The notes: a model not told the origin generated them from the letters alone. 64,000 bases of DNA from Takashimella koratensis (GCA_003116875.1 BCKT01000014.1:504149-568148), one strand, 5' to 3'. Counted from the first letter of the stretch, positions 24,301 to 36,039 are shown. Made by a program: numbers and translations.

Positions 24301-25349
24301 CACCAATCTTGATACCGTCGACTTTGAGCAAGGTCATGAGGCGGATGAGACCGTCGTCGCTTCGGAAGTCTTTGCGCACTTGGGTTACCTAAGGGATGTG
24401 AGTGAGGATCTAGAGATGAGGGAGAAGAGAAGAACGTCAGTGGAGGAGGACTAACCATCAGGGTCCGAGAGTAGATCTTGGTCTGGTACGCCGGGGAACG
24501 GAACCAGCGGTGCCTCAGCTGACACTGTGAAGCTGTCAGCAATGTCCAAAAAGCAGTATCGAATCTCAAGCCCACACTCACCATCGCTTGCCAGTGTCGC
24601 CAGACAAAGAACATGACGGTAAAGTCTAAGACCGTCAATATCAATCTCGCCTCGATGCGTCGGTACCAACTCACTGATGAGGTAGCTAACTGCCAGTGCA
24701 GGCCACATCCACGACCCAGAGACATTCTGGATCGTGAGTAAAGACAAGGCGTTGCGTTGTGTCGATGCGACGTATTTGAGATTGTAGATGACGTTGACGA
24801 CGAGCAGTGCGATGCCAAAGATCGATACCACAGAGAAGATGTAACGAAGAAGGCGGAGGAAACGGAGGAACGTCGCTGCGTCAAGACCTGAGTTTGCGTT
24901 TCATGTCTTAGCGTTGGACTGATGGACAGAGGGGCTGGACTAGCGGGAAAGGATGGAAAGGGGGGACTTACCGATGTTGGCGATCATCTCTTGCTCCTTG
25001 AGGTGAATGACGGGGCTGAACCAGGCAAAGAAGCCGTTGGAGATGGGCGGTGGTGGAGGTTCGTAGTCGGGGTCATCTACGTCCGTCGTCCTTGCCAATT
25101 GGTACTTGATCTTGGGTGCGTACACCTGCGGTCATGTCAGCGAGGGTTTGGGCCACAAGGAGCACGGGGACAGAGGCTAAGGATGGCAAGACGCACCTTC
25201 TTCTCCCTTGGGCGGAAGAAGCAGAATGCAGCGACTGTGCAGACTGAGATTGTGCTCATGATGACGAGCTGGGAGACGACGGCCTTGACAGAGACCTGAG
25301 AGTAAGTGCTCTGCTGCGAGGCGACGAGGGACGCCAATGCGGACGCCAT
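21398..25349 (-). CDS. CSC1/OSCA-type mechano- or osmosensitive cation channel
   Basis: Integral membrane protein of the CSC1/RSN1 (DUF221, TMEM63/OSCA) family, hyperosmolality- or stretch-gated cation channels. Thirteen exons: 25349-25197, 25125-24972, 24887-24675, 24625-24582, 24524-24456, 24388-24304, 24269-24082, 24045-23680, 23632-23534, 23496-22915, 22862-22742, 22693-22341, 22288-21398; 1105 aa. Order: N-terminal TM (VSQLVIMSTISVCTVAAFCF), two further TM helices, the large cytosolic PHM7_cyt-like domain (YGFVTFKTISEAHRIAR), then the core pore block (FSLVSGILPSIVSALFGFLL; PPYFEYSVVIVNLLFISAVG; MIYAPLAPLVVLGATTVFW). The last exon is a 297-residue disordered Ser/Gly/Tyr/Gln-rich cytosolic tail ending GGQGQSRW. 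Introns 1 and 6 use GTGCGT donors. Divergent from the 6PGL gene. Confidence 0.92.
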
Positions 25350-26574
25350 GATGATTTAGGCCGGCGTCCGGCGAGGTGCAAGTGGGTAGATGCGAGGGTC
25401 GAGGTGATCTCAGCTGGATGGGAAGCTAACGACGTCGAGGTGAAGTCGAGCTGGGGCTTGGCGAGGTGGTTGGTGCAAAGATGGATAGTTGTGTTGCTGC
25501 CTTGTCGAAGAGGAGTAGAGCGCAGTGAATCGATGAGTGTAGTGGTGACAAGTTGTCGTGACGACCAGCGCCTCGATAAATTTTGGTGGATGACGACGAG
25601 CGATGGGGGAAAGGGAAATGGAAAAAGGGGTGCACGGATGGGATGGATGTAGGATTGCGCTGTGAGCTGTGAGCTGGAGCCAAGAAGGAGTGACGACGAG
25701 CTGAGATACGGTTGGGATGGGGATGGGGATGGGGATGGAGACAAGGATGGACAAGGGACAAGGGATGATGAAGGAACCAGGGTGGAGGGGTGGACGGGTC
25801 GAGAGGTGGAGGGAACGCAGCAAGGAGCCGCAGGGTGCTCGTTTCAATAGTGCTGTGCTACGCAGGGAACAAGGCAGCTACAGTATACCATGTACTGGAT
25901 CTATCAACCAGCTACACACCCCACGCGCCGAATGAAAAATAATAAAAAGACACGGCTGGTCGCGTGGCGTTGGCGGCAACCTGTGCACTGCCCCGCGTCG
26001 ACGACCCTGGGTCAAAGGGTCCACCAGGCACTGCGGAGCGTTTCATCCGCGAGGACCTATTGTCACCTGTGGACCAGTACGACGTGAGCAATAGGCGTGC
26101 GGGGAAGCAGGGCGGGGGGGATGGTGAAGGCAGTCTGGATAGGCCCGCAGAGGATGCTGTGCCGTCATCCACCACGGTTGACCACGGTGGGACCCCAATC
26201 GTCATTGGCATCTGCTAAACTACTGTCCCGAGTCTACTCTCCCACCCTGGCTGCTATCTTGTCACTCGTGACCGACTCACCCTAGCCCTCACCCACTTCT
26301 CACTCACCACCACACCACCACACCACCTCATCTGCCGCCATCCCTATCATCATCATCCCTCTCACTCCCCACCATCACACGACCCTCCCACAACCACACC
26401 ACACCACACCACACCGCTGTATCGGAATCCTCCTCAACCCTCTCTCGGCTCCTCTTCGCTCCGGCCCGACAGATTGACCAGATCCAATCACCACCCACTG
26501 CCGCATAGCTCGTTCCAATTCACAACCCCTTGATTCCCCCCATTCTATCATCTCAAAACTCCCCGTATCCCATC
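25350..26574. promoter_or_regulatory. Divergent promoter region CSC1-like / 6PGL
   Basis: 1225 bases between two start codons. Contains a (GGGGAT)n microsatellite at 25714-25738 and CCACA-type repeats at 26394-26416. The 6PGL-proximal 300 bases are strongly C/T-rich, typical of a fungal transcription start region. No additional gene supported. Confidence 0.5.
25714..25738 (+). repeat. (GGGGAT)n microsatellite
   Basis: Four consecutive GGGGAT-type hexamers in the CSC1-like upstream region. Confidence 0.8.
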
Positions 26575-27883
26575 ATGCCCGCCCAACCACCCGCCCCTCC
26601 CGTATTCTACTCGTTCCAAGACAACGGCAAACTCGTCGGTACGTTGCCTCCCTCTCACCCCCCCCAACCCACCTCTCCATCTCATCATCCACCCACCACT
26701 GTGTTCCCACTGATCCACCCCTCAGAGTCCCTTGCCAACTTTGTGATCAAAGCCCAGCGAGATGCAGTCGACAAGCGTGGCAAGTTTTCTCTCGCATTGT
26801 CAACCGGTAGTGTCGCCGCCAACCTGCGTGGTCTCGCCGGCCAGGAGAATGTCCAGTGGGACAAGTGGTGCGCCCTTTGCTTCTTTCCCCTTACCCAATT
26901 CCCACCTCTCCTCATCCGACTTGATCCGATCCCCCCTCATCCTCTTCCTATCCCTTGCTCACTCGCTAACCCTCGTCCCACCCCAGGGAGATCTTCTTCG
27001 TCGACGAACGAGCAGTACCCCTGACTTCCGAGGAATCCAACTACCACTCCAACTATGTCAGTTTCCTTCAACACGTCCCTATCCCACCTTCTCAAATCCA
27101 TACCATCGACCCTTCGTTACTCGACAACCTCGAAGAGCTCGCAGACGAGTACGAGAAGCAGTTGGTGGGGCATTTCGCAGCGTCCAATGCCGCAAGGTAC
27201 CCGACTTTCGATCTGGTCTTGCTGGGTATGGGACCGTTTGGGGAGACTTGCTCTTTGTTCCCTGGCCACGAACTGCTCACGGAACGCGATGCGTGGGTTA
27301 GCTACCTTGAGGATGCGCCGACAGGCCCCAAAGCCCGAATCACCATGACGTGAGTAGTCGATCGTTGGTCTAGTCAAGGAAGATTGTCGTTCGCCGAATC
27401 CTCTGCAGTCTGCTTGAATAACTCAAAACTAATTCCGCCCCCCACGCAGTCTTCCCGTCTTGACCCACTGCTACCGAGCTGTCTTTGTCGTCTCGGGTCC
27501 CGAAAAGGCCGAGATGCTCCACACCATTCTCGACGAGCCCGAGACTGGTCTCCCTTGCTCCCGTGTCCGCCCAGCGTGAGTTTTTGCTCCTTTACTGTTT
27601 TGTTCCTCTTCACCATATCCCCTCCATCCGCTCCTTCTGTCGACTGTCTATCCGTCAATTTCTCTCCTATCTGCTTGCCTCTGTCTTTCCCCTCGAAGCC
27701 AGCTGAAAATCGTACAGCGCACCGGGCCTCGTATTCTGGTTCGCCGACGCTGCAGCAGCCAAATTGACAACATACCCTCCTACAACGTTCAAGTGGATCG
27801 ACAACCAGCGCGAAGCCGAGGAAGCTGTCGAGGCTGCGAAACGGCGAGCGGCGCGTCGAGCCGCTGGCGAAGAGGACGAGTGA
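26575..27883 (+). CDS. 6-phosphogluconolactonase
   Basis: Hydrolyses 6-phosphogluconolactone to 6-phosphogluconate, the second step of the oxidative pentose phosphate pathway; cytosolic. Five exons: 26575-26638, 26726-26867, 26987-27349, 27450-27575, 27718-27883; 286 aa. Family blocks: [14 protein letters not shown] (phosphate-binding loop, usually SGGS.), [20 protein letters not shown] (the FxDERxVP active-site motif), [20 protein letters not shown] (the GMGxDGHTASLFP equivalent) and [15 protein letters not shown]. In the third block the usual D-G-H-T is F-G-E-T, so the canonical catalytic His is replaced; this matches what is seen in some fungal Sol proteins and should be checked. Introns are phase-consistent; intron 2 uses a GTGCGC donor. 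Confidence 0.9.
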
Positions 27884-28526
27884 GCGGGGGGTATGACCTT
27901 TGTGGGACACCGCTCCTCGTCCACGATCTCATTTTCTCGGTTCCACTCGTGCTTGTCTGTGACTTCATTCGTTTCGTCCGACCCATTCTTCGTTCGACCA
28001 CTTGATCGACAATCGTCTTCGTTTTCGCTTTGGTACTGCTCGTTCGGTTCGCCTTCTGAGCATGAGCCATGTGCTCTGCTCCTCACTGTTCCATACAACT
28101 TTTCTCTGATCTGGTTCTGCACCAAGTCTACACCAAGTTTGGTGTTCGTCTTCTTTGCGTGTTTCCCTCGGGTGTTCCGCCTTGCCTTCACCTAGCCTGT
28201 CCATATCGCCATTATCTAGCTATGCCTTCTCACAAGCAGCCAACCCTCAATCCATCACTACCATTACCTCTCACAATATGTGCCCTAACCCCTGTCCCGT
28301 ACCTTCTTTTCTGTTGAATATAACACCCCACCCGTGACGTCCGGGGGGACGACCATGGTCTTCATGTAGATGCAGTTGAAAGTTGGATATGATTACAGAC
28401 CTGGGTCTTCTCTCTTCTACCAATCTCTGATCATTCTGTTCTCTACTCATCTCTACTCACATATCCCCTACACCTTCCTGGTCCATCTTACTCAATCCTC
28501 TTGACCCACCTTTGCAACCCACGCAA
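27884..28526. other. Convergent spacer 6PGL / mt-AsnRS
   Basis: 643 bases, CT-rich, two 3' UTRs. Nothing else recognised. Confidence 0.5.
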
Positions 28527-30490
28527 CTAATACCGACAATTCCCAACCCAGCGGGGGAAAGCAACGACATCTCTAACATTCCCGACACCCGTGACCCAAC
28601 AGACAAACCTCTCCCAACCCATCCCCCACCCTCCATGCGGTGTGGACCCGTACCTTCTCAAGTCAAGGTACCACCCGTACTCTTCTTTACCCAGCCCGGC
28701 GTTATCGAGTGTGCTTTCGAGGTGAGAAAGGCGGTGTTCACGCATGGATCCGCCCGCGACCTCGCCGATCCCCGGGAAAAGAAGGTCGAAGCAGGCTACC
28801 GTAGGCCCAGGTGCACCGGACCCCGAAGACAACGAAGAAGGCAAAGTATCAGTATCCTCCCTCAGTTCGATATCGCTCGGGAGCATATAAAACGGTTTCA
28901 ACCCCACAGGGTAATGCGTAACAAATACAGGTCCCCCAACATTCGCGGCGATCCATTTCTCTTGTTCCGTTGAGATCGATTCACCCCATTTCGGTTCATG
29001 TTCAAACGGTTCGATTGAATGCTGAGTTTGTAGTCTCTCGATCGCGGCGGTATATGTGATTCTTGCGAATGGAGTGTTTGCGACAGTTCGAAGATGTTCG
29101 AGTCCGTCGTTTGTTGTCGTCCCCACCACCGCACTACCTTCGCCACCATTCCCACTCATGTTTCCGGACGCCGCCAACCTCTGCAGATCTTCTCTTACCC
29201 TACTCGCCCTCCCCGTATCCCCATCCACCACACCCCTCACCACCTCTCTTATCCCATCCTCCACAACGTCAAGTAACCCTTCGAGGCGATCCACGAACGC
29301 CACCTCGGCCTCTAACATGTAAAACTCGGACAAGTGGCGGGATGTCTGACTGGGTTCGGCGCGAAAACACGGCGAGAGAGTGTAACATCGCGTGAGGGAG
29401 GCGGTGGGCGCTTCCAAGTGTAGTTGGGAGGAGACGGTAAGGTTGATGGGGCGGTCGAAGAAGGGGGCAGAGGGTGGAGTCGGTGGAGTCGGTGGGGAAG
29501 TGGAGGCGAGGGAAGGGGTCGAGTTGGACGAGGAAGGGATAGGTAGGGAAGGAGTTGCCTGAGGAGTCGCTAGGGTAAAGGTCTCGCCGGCGCCTTCGCA
29601 GTCGGAACTGGTAAGGATCGGCGTATGAATATGGACGAATTCGTTTTCCTGTGAATCGAGCCAACATCAGCACCAACCTCAATTATCCAAATCCTCAACG
29701 TGAATACGTCTCTTTCCCACCCTGGTCTACCCCTCCCTCTCCTTGTGCTTCTCCCGCAACTTGAAAGTAAAGAGATGCCCAAACTCACCTCGAACCAATC
29801 ATGCCATGACCGCGCCAGGGCGTCTCGGACACGCATCACCGCCGCTGTCTGGGTCGTTCTGAACCTCAAATGCGCAATATCTCTCAGTACCGGCGCGGGC
29901 AGTGATTTCTTCTGAATAGGGTAGACCTAGGCAAAAGTCGTGTTTAGCGAGTAGGGAACAAGGAGATGACCCGCTAGCAGGGTCTTCACAAGTACAATCC
30001 CTGCCAGAGATCAAAACTCACGTCGGGATCGGACGAACCGAGAATGTCGATTTGATCAACCACTAGCTCGAGAGATTGACCACGACCTCGAGAATTTTCC
30101 AGCCTCCCTGTAAACTTGACCGCCGACCCTTGTGTCAAGCTAGGCGTGTCAGCGGGTTACGCGTATAGAGTAGCTGTCAAGTACCCAAGTTGCCGCCTCC
30201 AAGAGAAAGGCAGCTCGCTCACTCTGGCTAGCGCCAGAGGTAACTTGAACTCACCCATCTCCAATACCGCCTTTCAAGACAGCTTGGACGGTCGACCCGG
30301 ACCCATCGTCAAGCTCGGCAAAGGAGACGTTCTTGTGTACGCGGACGGACCGGATCCAGCCGTGTGCTGTGACTTGGACAGCTGGGATAGTAGCCGGGCT
30401 AGCGGCAGTGGCGGAGGAGGATGAGGAAGAGGCGGAGGAGAGGAGGTCTCGGAGCGTAGGAGGAAGGGAGGAGAGGAGGCGTTGGCGCAT
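28527..30490 (-). CDS. SLM5: Asparaginyl-tRNA synthetase, mitochondrial
   Basis: Charges mitochondrial tRNA(Asn). Four exons: 30490-30255, 30139-30022, 29926-29789, 29648-28527; 537 aa. The first ATG of the reading frame gives [17 protein letters not shown] followed by a Ser/Ala run, a typical mitochondrial presequence. An OB-fold anticodon-binding domain follows ([20 protein letters not shown]). The class II catalytic core includes [19 protein letters not shown] (motif 1 region), [20 protein letters not shown] (motif 2) and [15 protein letters not shown] (motif 3). The end [13 protein letters not shown] is diagnostic of AsnRS. Between [10 protein letters not shown] and [17 protein letters not shown] sits a Ser/Pro/Thr insertion of about 30 residues. 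The gene is divergent from GIS2. Confidence 0.92.
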
Positions 30491-31177
30491 GTTGGTGAGC
30501 TCGGCGGGGTAGGCGGCGTGCGGGTAGGACTGAGACTGACGGTCGACTGGCGACTGGCGACTGGCGACTGTCAACAGGTGGTCCGAAATTTCAGACGTCA
30601 ACGAGCGAGGTCAGTGCAGCATGACGTGTGATTTGCTCCCACCTCTGTTCCAAGGAACATGGCGGGTGTATGGGCTTATCAAACCTCCTTGCACGTGACG
30701 CGCCGCTCCGACTGGGGGGAAAAAGTAACCAGCCAGGCAGCCGCCCAAAGAAAGAAGAATAGAAGGAGAGAAAAGAAGAAAAAAAAATCTTTCCCTTCTT
30801 CTCCGTCTCGCTCACCAAGCAACTACCCACTTTAACCCCCTTACACCCCTTTTCCTCGGGACGGCTGTTGGAGGTCTTACGCGGAGAGGCAAGCAGGCAG
30901 CAGCGCAGCAGCAGAAGTCTAGCAGCGGGTGAGTGGGGCGGTGGCACTGAGACTGGGACTGGCACCGGGGTTGGGATCAAGCGTGTCGCTCTGGCCGCTG
31001 GAGCTGGCCACTAGTAGGGACAAGGGAAGAGTGCCCAGTGTACGGGATGTGGATAACGAAGAGAGAGATAGAGCGAGAGAGAGAGAGAGGCTGATGTTGA
31101 TTTGATCACTTGTAGAGTATACGTTGAACCAACTCAAAAGTACAAAAGAAACCCCCCCCTAAACAAATCTTGTAAAG
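30491..31177. promoter_or_regulatory. Divergent promoter region mt-AsnRS / GIS2
   Basis: 687 bases with an E-box CACGTG at 30692-30697 (context CACGTGAC), a short GACTGGC tandem near 30543-30570, an A/T-rich tract near 30765-30790 and a GA-rich run at about 31060-31090 next to GIS2. No further gene. Confidence 0.5.
30692..30697 (+). promoter_or_regulatory. E-box CACGTG
   Basis: CACGTG followed by AC, a Cbf1/bHLH-type site in the mt-AsnRS/GIS2 divergent region. The same CACGTGAC occurs in the CUE2/ENP1 region. Confidence 0.35.
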
Positions 31178-32758
31178 ATGTTGTAAGTCGTCCTTGTCTT
31201 TGTCTTTGCCTTTGTCCACTTTGTCCACTTGGGCGAGCCCGACGTCCCTGTCGCGGCGATCTCGTCCTCACGGACAAGGTCGAGGAGGGGAGACAGGAGA
31301 TGACCGTGTCACTCTTGTACTTGTCCACTTACTGACTCTCGAAGCGGTGCCCCAGCTGTTCCCGGATCGAGGCAGGGTTGCTTCAAGTGCGGTAACCGTG
31401 AGTCTCGCGTTGGGTCTCGACTCTTGACCCTTGACTCTTGACTCCTTGGTTGCTTGGCTGCTTGGCTGCTTGGCAATCCTCCTCTTCTCGAATCCAATGT
31501 TGACGCTAATCTTAATTCCACTCTTACCTTACCTTCTTACCTCACTCCGCCGCTTGGTCACTTTGCTCCCCTCTTCACTTCATCACCTCATCTGTAACAC
31601 CTCACCTCGCCTTCATCTCCGATCCCTTCGATATCGTTCGACGTCGACGTCGACGTCGTAGTCGGCCACATTGCCGAGAACTGCCAGTCCCCCGGCCGTT
31701 TATGCTACAACTGTCGTCAGGAGGGCCACGAGTCGACCAACTGCCCCCAGCCTCGCACGACTGACGGCAAGCAGTGCTACGCCTGCGGTGGTGTTGGTGA
31801 GTCTTGGTTTTGAGCTACTCTTCCTTTTCTACCTCCCTCTGAATCAAATCTATACTCATCACACCCCTCTCCCTCCCCCAATCCACACCCCTCTCCCGCC
31901 CCCAATCCCCCCCCCGCGTCACCCACCGATCATCACCGTGCTAACCCCTTCGCTAGGCCACGTCAAGGCCGACTGCCCTACTGCCCGTGGCCCCGGTGGC
32001 TTCGGTTTCAACCCAGCCTTTGGCGGACCTGGTGCTGGTGGTCCCCCTGGTCAGAAATGCTACCAGTGTGGTCGCCCGGGCCACCTTGCGCGCATGTGCC
32101 CCGTTGGTCGAATCGGAATGCCGGCCGGCCGTTTCGGCGGACCCGGAATGGGCATGGGTATGGGTATGGGTATGGGTATGGGAATGGGCGGCGGGTTCGG
32201 ACCCGGTGGGTTCGGGGCAAGGCCCAGGATTCAGCAGAACCCCGACGGTACCCCGGTCAAGTGCTAGTGAGTGTCGCTGCGTGGTTAGGTGGTGAGGTCT
32301 CCATAAGAAGAATGTGCGGCGTCGAATGGAAATGAGAATGGTTGGAAGTGGCGAGGTGGACAGTGGGTCACGGCCAGTGAGAGAGAGTAGAGGAGTGACG
32401 GTGATTGTCTGAGGGGAGAAGTCAAGAGACCTGCGCTGACAAATCTTTTTTCCCAACCCATTGTCCAACCTTGCACTGCAGCCGATGCGGTGGCGAGAAC
32501 CACATGGCGCGCGACTGCCTCGCTCCTCGTGACGACTCGACCAAGAAGTGCTACAAGTGCCAGGAGACTGGCCACATTGCTCGGTAAGTCCAAAGTTCAG
32601 AGTCCCCAGTCCAAAGTCCGTCCACCAACCATGCCACTGTATCAACTTGATCTTGATGGTCGACTTGATATGACATGACATTAGCTGACTTGAATGTTCT
32701 TGTTTCGGGATATAGCGACTGCACCAAGGTCGTCGATGAGCTCGCGACTGCCGAGTAA
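31178..32758 (+). CDS. GIS2: CCHC zinc-knuckle protein Gis2/Byr3 (CNBP homolog)
   Basis: Single-stranded nucleic-acid-binding zinc-knuckle protein linked to translation and stress granules. Six coding exons: 31178-31182 (just ATGTT), 31345-31397, 31662-31796, 31957-32266, 32482-32583, 32716-32758; 215 aa. Splicing gives an N-terminus MFGAPAVPGSRQGCFKCGN, as in basidiomycete Gis2 proteins. Six C-x2-C-x4-H-x4-C knuckles are visible: CFKCGNLGHIAENC, CYNCRQEGHESTNC, CYACGGVGHVKADC, CYQCGRPGHLARMC, CYRCGGENHMARDC, CYKCQETGHIARDC. Between knuckles 4 and 5 lies a Gly-Met repeat (ATGGGT hexamers) with Arg residues, an RGG-like spacer. Yeast Gis2 has seven knuckles. Each knuckle is roughly exon-bounded, consistent with shuffling or duplication. 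Confidence 0.93.
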
Positions 32759-33176
32759 ATGTTTCGTACAAGCGAGGGTGTGAAGCGGGTCAAGAGGGAT
32801 AGGAAATAGGTCCAAGCCGGCGAACAAAGCAAGAAAAAAAAAAGCAATGACGACGACGAAGAAAGTAACAAACCACCTACTTTTCTACCTCTTCAACTTA
32901 AACACCTCTTCGATAAGACTCTACCCATTCTTTAGTGGATAGAATCTTGTTAAACCCTTTTCTCTCGGAGCATGCAAAAACGGAGCAAGCATATGCAACC
33001 AAATTAAACAAAACGATATTTGAGGATACAGCAGTGTACATCCTTGGCCGTGGTAGTGGTATTATAGCATTGTATAGAGAGTACAGAGATTAACAGCCGA
33101 GATGGGTCTATGAGGTCTGATTGCAATACGATCCTCATATGGAAACACCTCATCGACATATTATAGATGATTGGTC
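32759..33176. other. Convergent spacer GIS2 / CUE2-like
   Basis: 418 bases of 3' UTR sequence. Nothing recognised. Confidence 0.5.
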
Positions 33177-35579
33177 TTACCGAACCCCCTTGACGACGAG
33201 GTACCCTTTCCCTGGATCTCGAGTCGTCCTCCACCCTTCTGCCTCTAGCGCGCTCTCCACAGCCGGTCCTAGAACCCCTCTATGGCCCGCTGAATGCCTT
33301 CCTAGCCCAGTGACAATCACCAGCTCATGAACCGGCACAAACGTGTTATGTCTCTTCCCACTTCCAACACCCCCACTTTGCTTCCCCACTCCCCCTCCGC
33401 CTGCCCCTACACCCCCACCCCCACCGCCTCGTTCAGCCACCCCTCGGTGGTGAGTATACCACGCCTCCGCTACTTCCAGCGACACGGTGACGGCCTCGTT
33501 CACAGTCAGATAATGCAGATCGACCGCCGTGTACCCGCTTCTCTCAAGTTGCGCAAACACTACCATTCTCGCTGCTCTCAAATCCCAATCCCGAGCTTTA
33601 TCTGCCGCTTCTCTAGCTTGAGCAGCGTATACGCCCGCAACTGTCCGATTGACCCCCTTTCCTCCTGCCACCCCACCCCCACCTCCGCCGCTGAAATGCT
33701 TCGAGGCGGAGCGGATCGCGTCTTCTCGTTTCCCCCACTCGGTACGGGCCCGATCCCAGCATTCCTCAGGAGACAGGTGGTCCAGCTGCGCTCGAATCAT
33801 GTCGGGGTTCGTACTGACTCCCGAAACGGCGAGGAGGGATCCCGGGGTGGAATTGTTGGGTAGAGCGTTACGAGCGTAGGAAGGGATATTGCTCGCATAT
33901 GGGTGAAGAAGAGGAGTTCGCTTGACCCGCGCATGAGAGACTTTACGCCAGTTGAGAGGATGCTGGACCCCGCTGGCTGTACTCTTCGCTTTCCGTGCAG
34001 GGTTGGGGAACGAAGACGACAATTTGGTGCTCGGCGTTGTTGGGGTCGTCGTCGCCGTGCCGCTCTTCTCCTGGGTCGCTGGGTTGGTCGTCGCGACGAG
34101 TGGTCCTGAACCAGGGACTACACGTTTCTGCGGTTTTGGCTGCTTCAGCTTGGCCGGGTTGACCAGAAGCCGATTCGGGTTCCCCATGACCGGCATCTGC
34201 GGCAGGACAGGCGACGCGACGCGAGACGACGATGTTGATCCAGGCAGTATTGGAGACGGTACGGCACTCGTACTTCCATTCGTTGACGTCCCTCGACGAG
34301 TCGAGTCTGTGTCCGCCCAGTCGTCGTCGCCGGGCCAATAACTGATTTCCTCCAGCAAATCCATGAGGTCCATGACAGCGCCAACATCGTCGCCCGCTGC
34401 TCTCACACACACTTCCAGATCATCCTCGTTCCTCCGCCCGCTGGTGGTTGATAATGCCACCCCATAGAGGTCGTGTAAGACACCCAGGGCGAGCTCGGAC
34501 CCTTGCGGAGGCGGAGGGAGGGCGGACAGGGCAGCTCGGGCAGCAGCGTAGGCGGAAGAGTATTGCGGAGAGTGGAAGTAGGATAAGTAGTAGGGTTCCG
34601 ATTGGCGCGTGAGGTCTGCCAGGTACGCGGCGAGTGAGGAGATGGTTAGCCACGGGTTATCGAGAGGGACGACAGAGTGGACGCCAGGTGCGGGGGAATG
34701 ACTGGGCGTAGGTCGACGTTGAAGAGTGTCGACAAGAGGGATGATGGTTTTGGTTGGCTTGGTTTTGGTTTTGTGTTTCGTTTTCTTTTCCTTAGGCAAG
34801 GTCAAGTTGTTGGGGTGGATTCCGTTCAGAGTCGAGGACTGACCGAGTTTGGCAGAAGAGTTTGAAGTGTCAGAGGAGGACGAGTGTTCTCTGGACATGG
34901 CCACGCTCGCTTCGACCTCGGCTAGTTCGGGCGTGACTTCGCCTGGCCAGAACCCTCTATCTTGAGCTGAATGAATAAGTTCGAGGGAGAGGAGGACCTC
35001 GACTGCGCCATCTACACCGTTTTCCTCAATCGCTCGCTGCAGTTCGATATCAGGAACCGAGGGGAACAAGGATCGAAGGAGGCCGATATCGTCGTCGCTG
35101 GACACGGAAGAGGAGGCATCGGTACTGTTTGTGAGGGAGTTGGAATTGGAATTGGAATTGGTATCGGGAAGGGAGAGGTGGAGGTTGTGAAAATCGTCAA
35201 GGTCGTGGATGGCGTCGAGGTCGCTGAACGATGGGTGAGAGGAAGGGACGAGGTCAGAGTCAGGGACGAGAGCAGCTTGGAGGATCCCGAGCTGGTCTCG
35301 AATCGAATCGAGGTGGGCATTGAGATCGGACGCGTCGTAGTCGGATACAATAGCCTGAACGAGGGTCGAGTCGATCAGAGGGTACTCGACCTACGTGGGT
35401 CAGACGAGCACGGACGGTGGATGTGGATGAGGTGAGCAGCGATGAGGGATGAGGTGGCTTACGCAGAGAGCAGAGACGAGTACGGACGGGTCGAAAGTCT
35501 CAGGAGGGTCTGATGTGAGATGGGCTGGGTCGGAAGGAGCTGTTGGAGGCCGAGATCCTGAGGATTTCTTCTTGCCCAT
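33177..35579 (-). CDS. CUE2: CUE-DUF1771-Smr domain protein, Cue2/N4BP2-like nuclease
   Basis: Likely endonuclease of no-go mRNA decay, cutting mRNA in collided ribosomes. Two exons: 35579-35463 and 35390-33177; 776 aa. A first ubiquitin-binding-like helical region (LIDSTLVQAIVSDYD) and a CUE domain (LLRSLFPSVPDIELQRAIEE) occupy the N-terminal quarter. A disordered Ser/Thr-rich middle follows, then a DUF1771 helical segment (YAAQAREAADKARDWDLRAA). The C-terminal Smr domain has the catalytic-type D-x-H in AVDLHYLTVNEAV and the loop VIVTGLGRHS (usually TGRGxHS). A Gly-rich insert of about 35 residues separates the two halves of the Smr fold. It ends GKGYLVVKGVR. (AATTCC)n produces an NSNSNSNS run near residue 120. 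Confidence 0.87.
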
Positions 35580-36039
35580 GACGAGGGCCGAGTGGAGGGG
35601 TCAAGAAGGAGAGATCAGGCGATGAAGCGAGTGAGGGGAAAGGACGGAGACTTTCTCGAACGGTAGACTCCCATTAAGGTCGAACGGGAAGGAGTGCTGA
35701 GTGGCTGGGGCTATACATTGTAGGATAGAGATAGAGATGAAGGCAAAGACGGGGGAAAGAGTGGGATGGGAGATGAGAGCAGAGTTCTGAGCAGCGCGAT
35801 CCCAGCGTCCCAACTTTCATTTCAAGTTGATCGAATAGTGACGGAATGGTCACGTGACTTGTCCTTTCCACCAACCAGGTTGGTAAAAAAAAATTCAAAA
35901 TAATCTGGGAACTTGGTTCACACTTCTGCTACATCCTCAATACCTCGGCCGACCGCAACATCAGCACCACCTCCACCTCAACCTCAACGCCAGCTTCATT
36001 CGTGCAGACACAGAGAGATACAAAGACACAGCTACAAAG
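35580..36039. promoter_or_regulatory. Divergent promoter region CUE2-like / ENP1
   Basis: 460 bases between start codons, with the 8-bp palindrome TCACGTGA at 35850-35857 and a short poly(A) at 35884-35893. No gene. Confidence 0.5.
35850..35857 (+). promoter_or_regulatory. Palindromic E-box TCACGTGA
   Basis: Perfect palindrome with the CACGTG core, 183 bases before the ENP1 start. Cbf1/bHLH-type site by consensus. Confidence 0.4.

Noticed and set aside
30591..30980. 130-codon minus-strand frame upstream of mt-AsnRS
   Set aside because: No ATG start and it terminates before the AsnRS frame; the first AsnRS ATG at 30490 already gives a good mitochondrial presequence.
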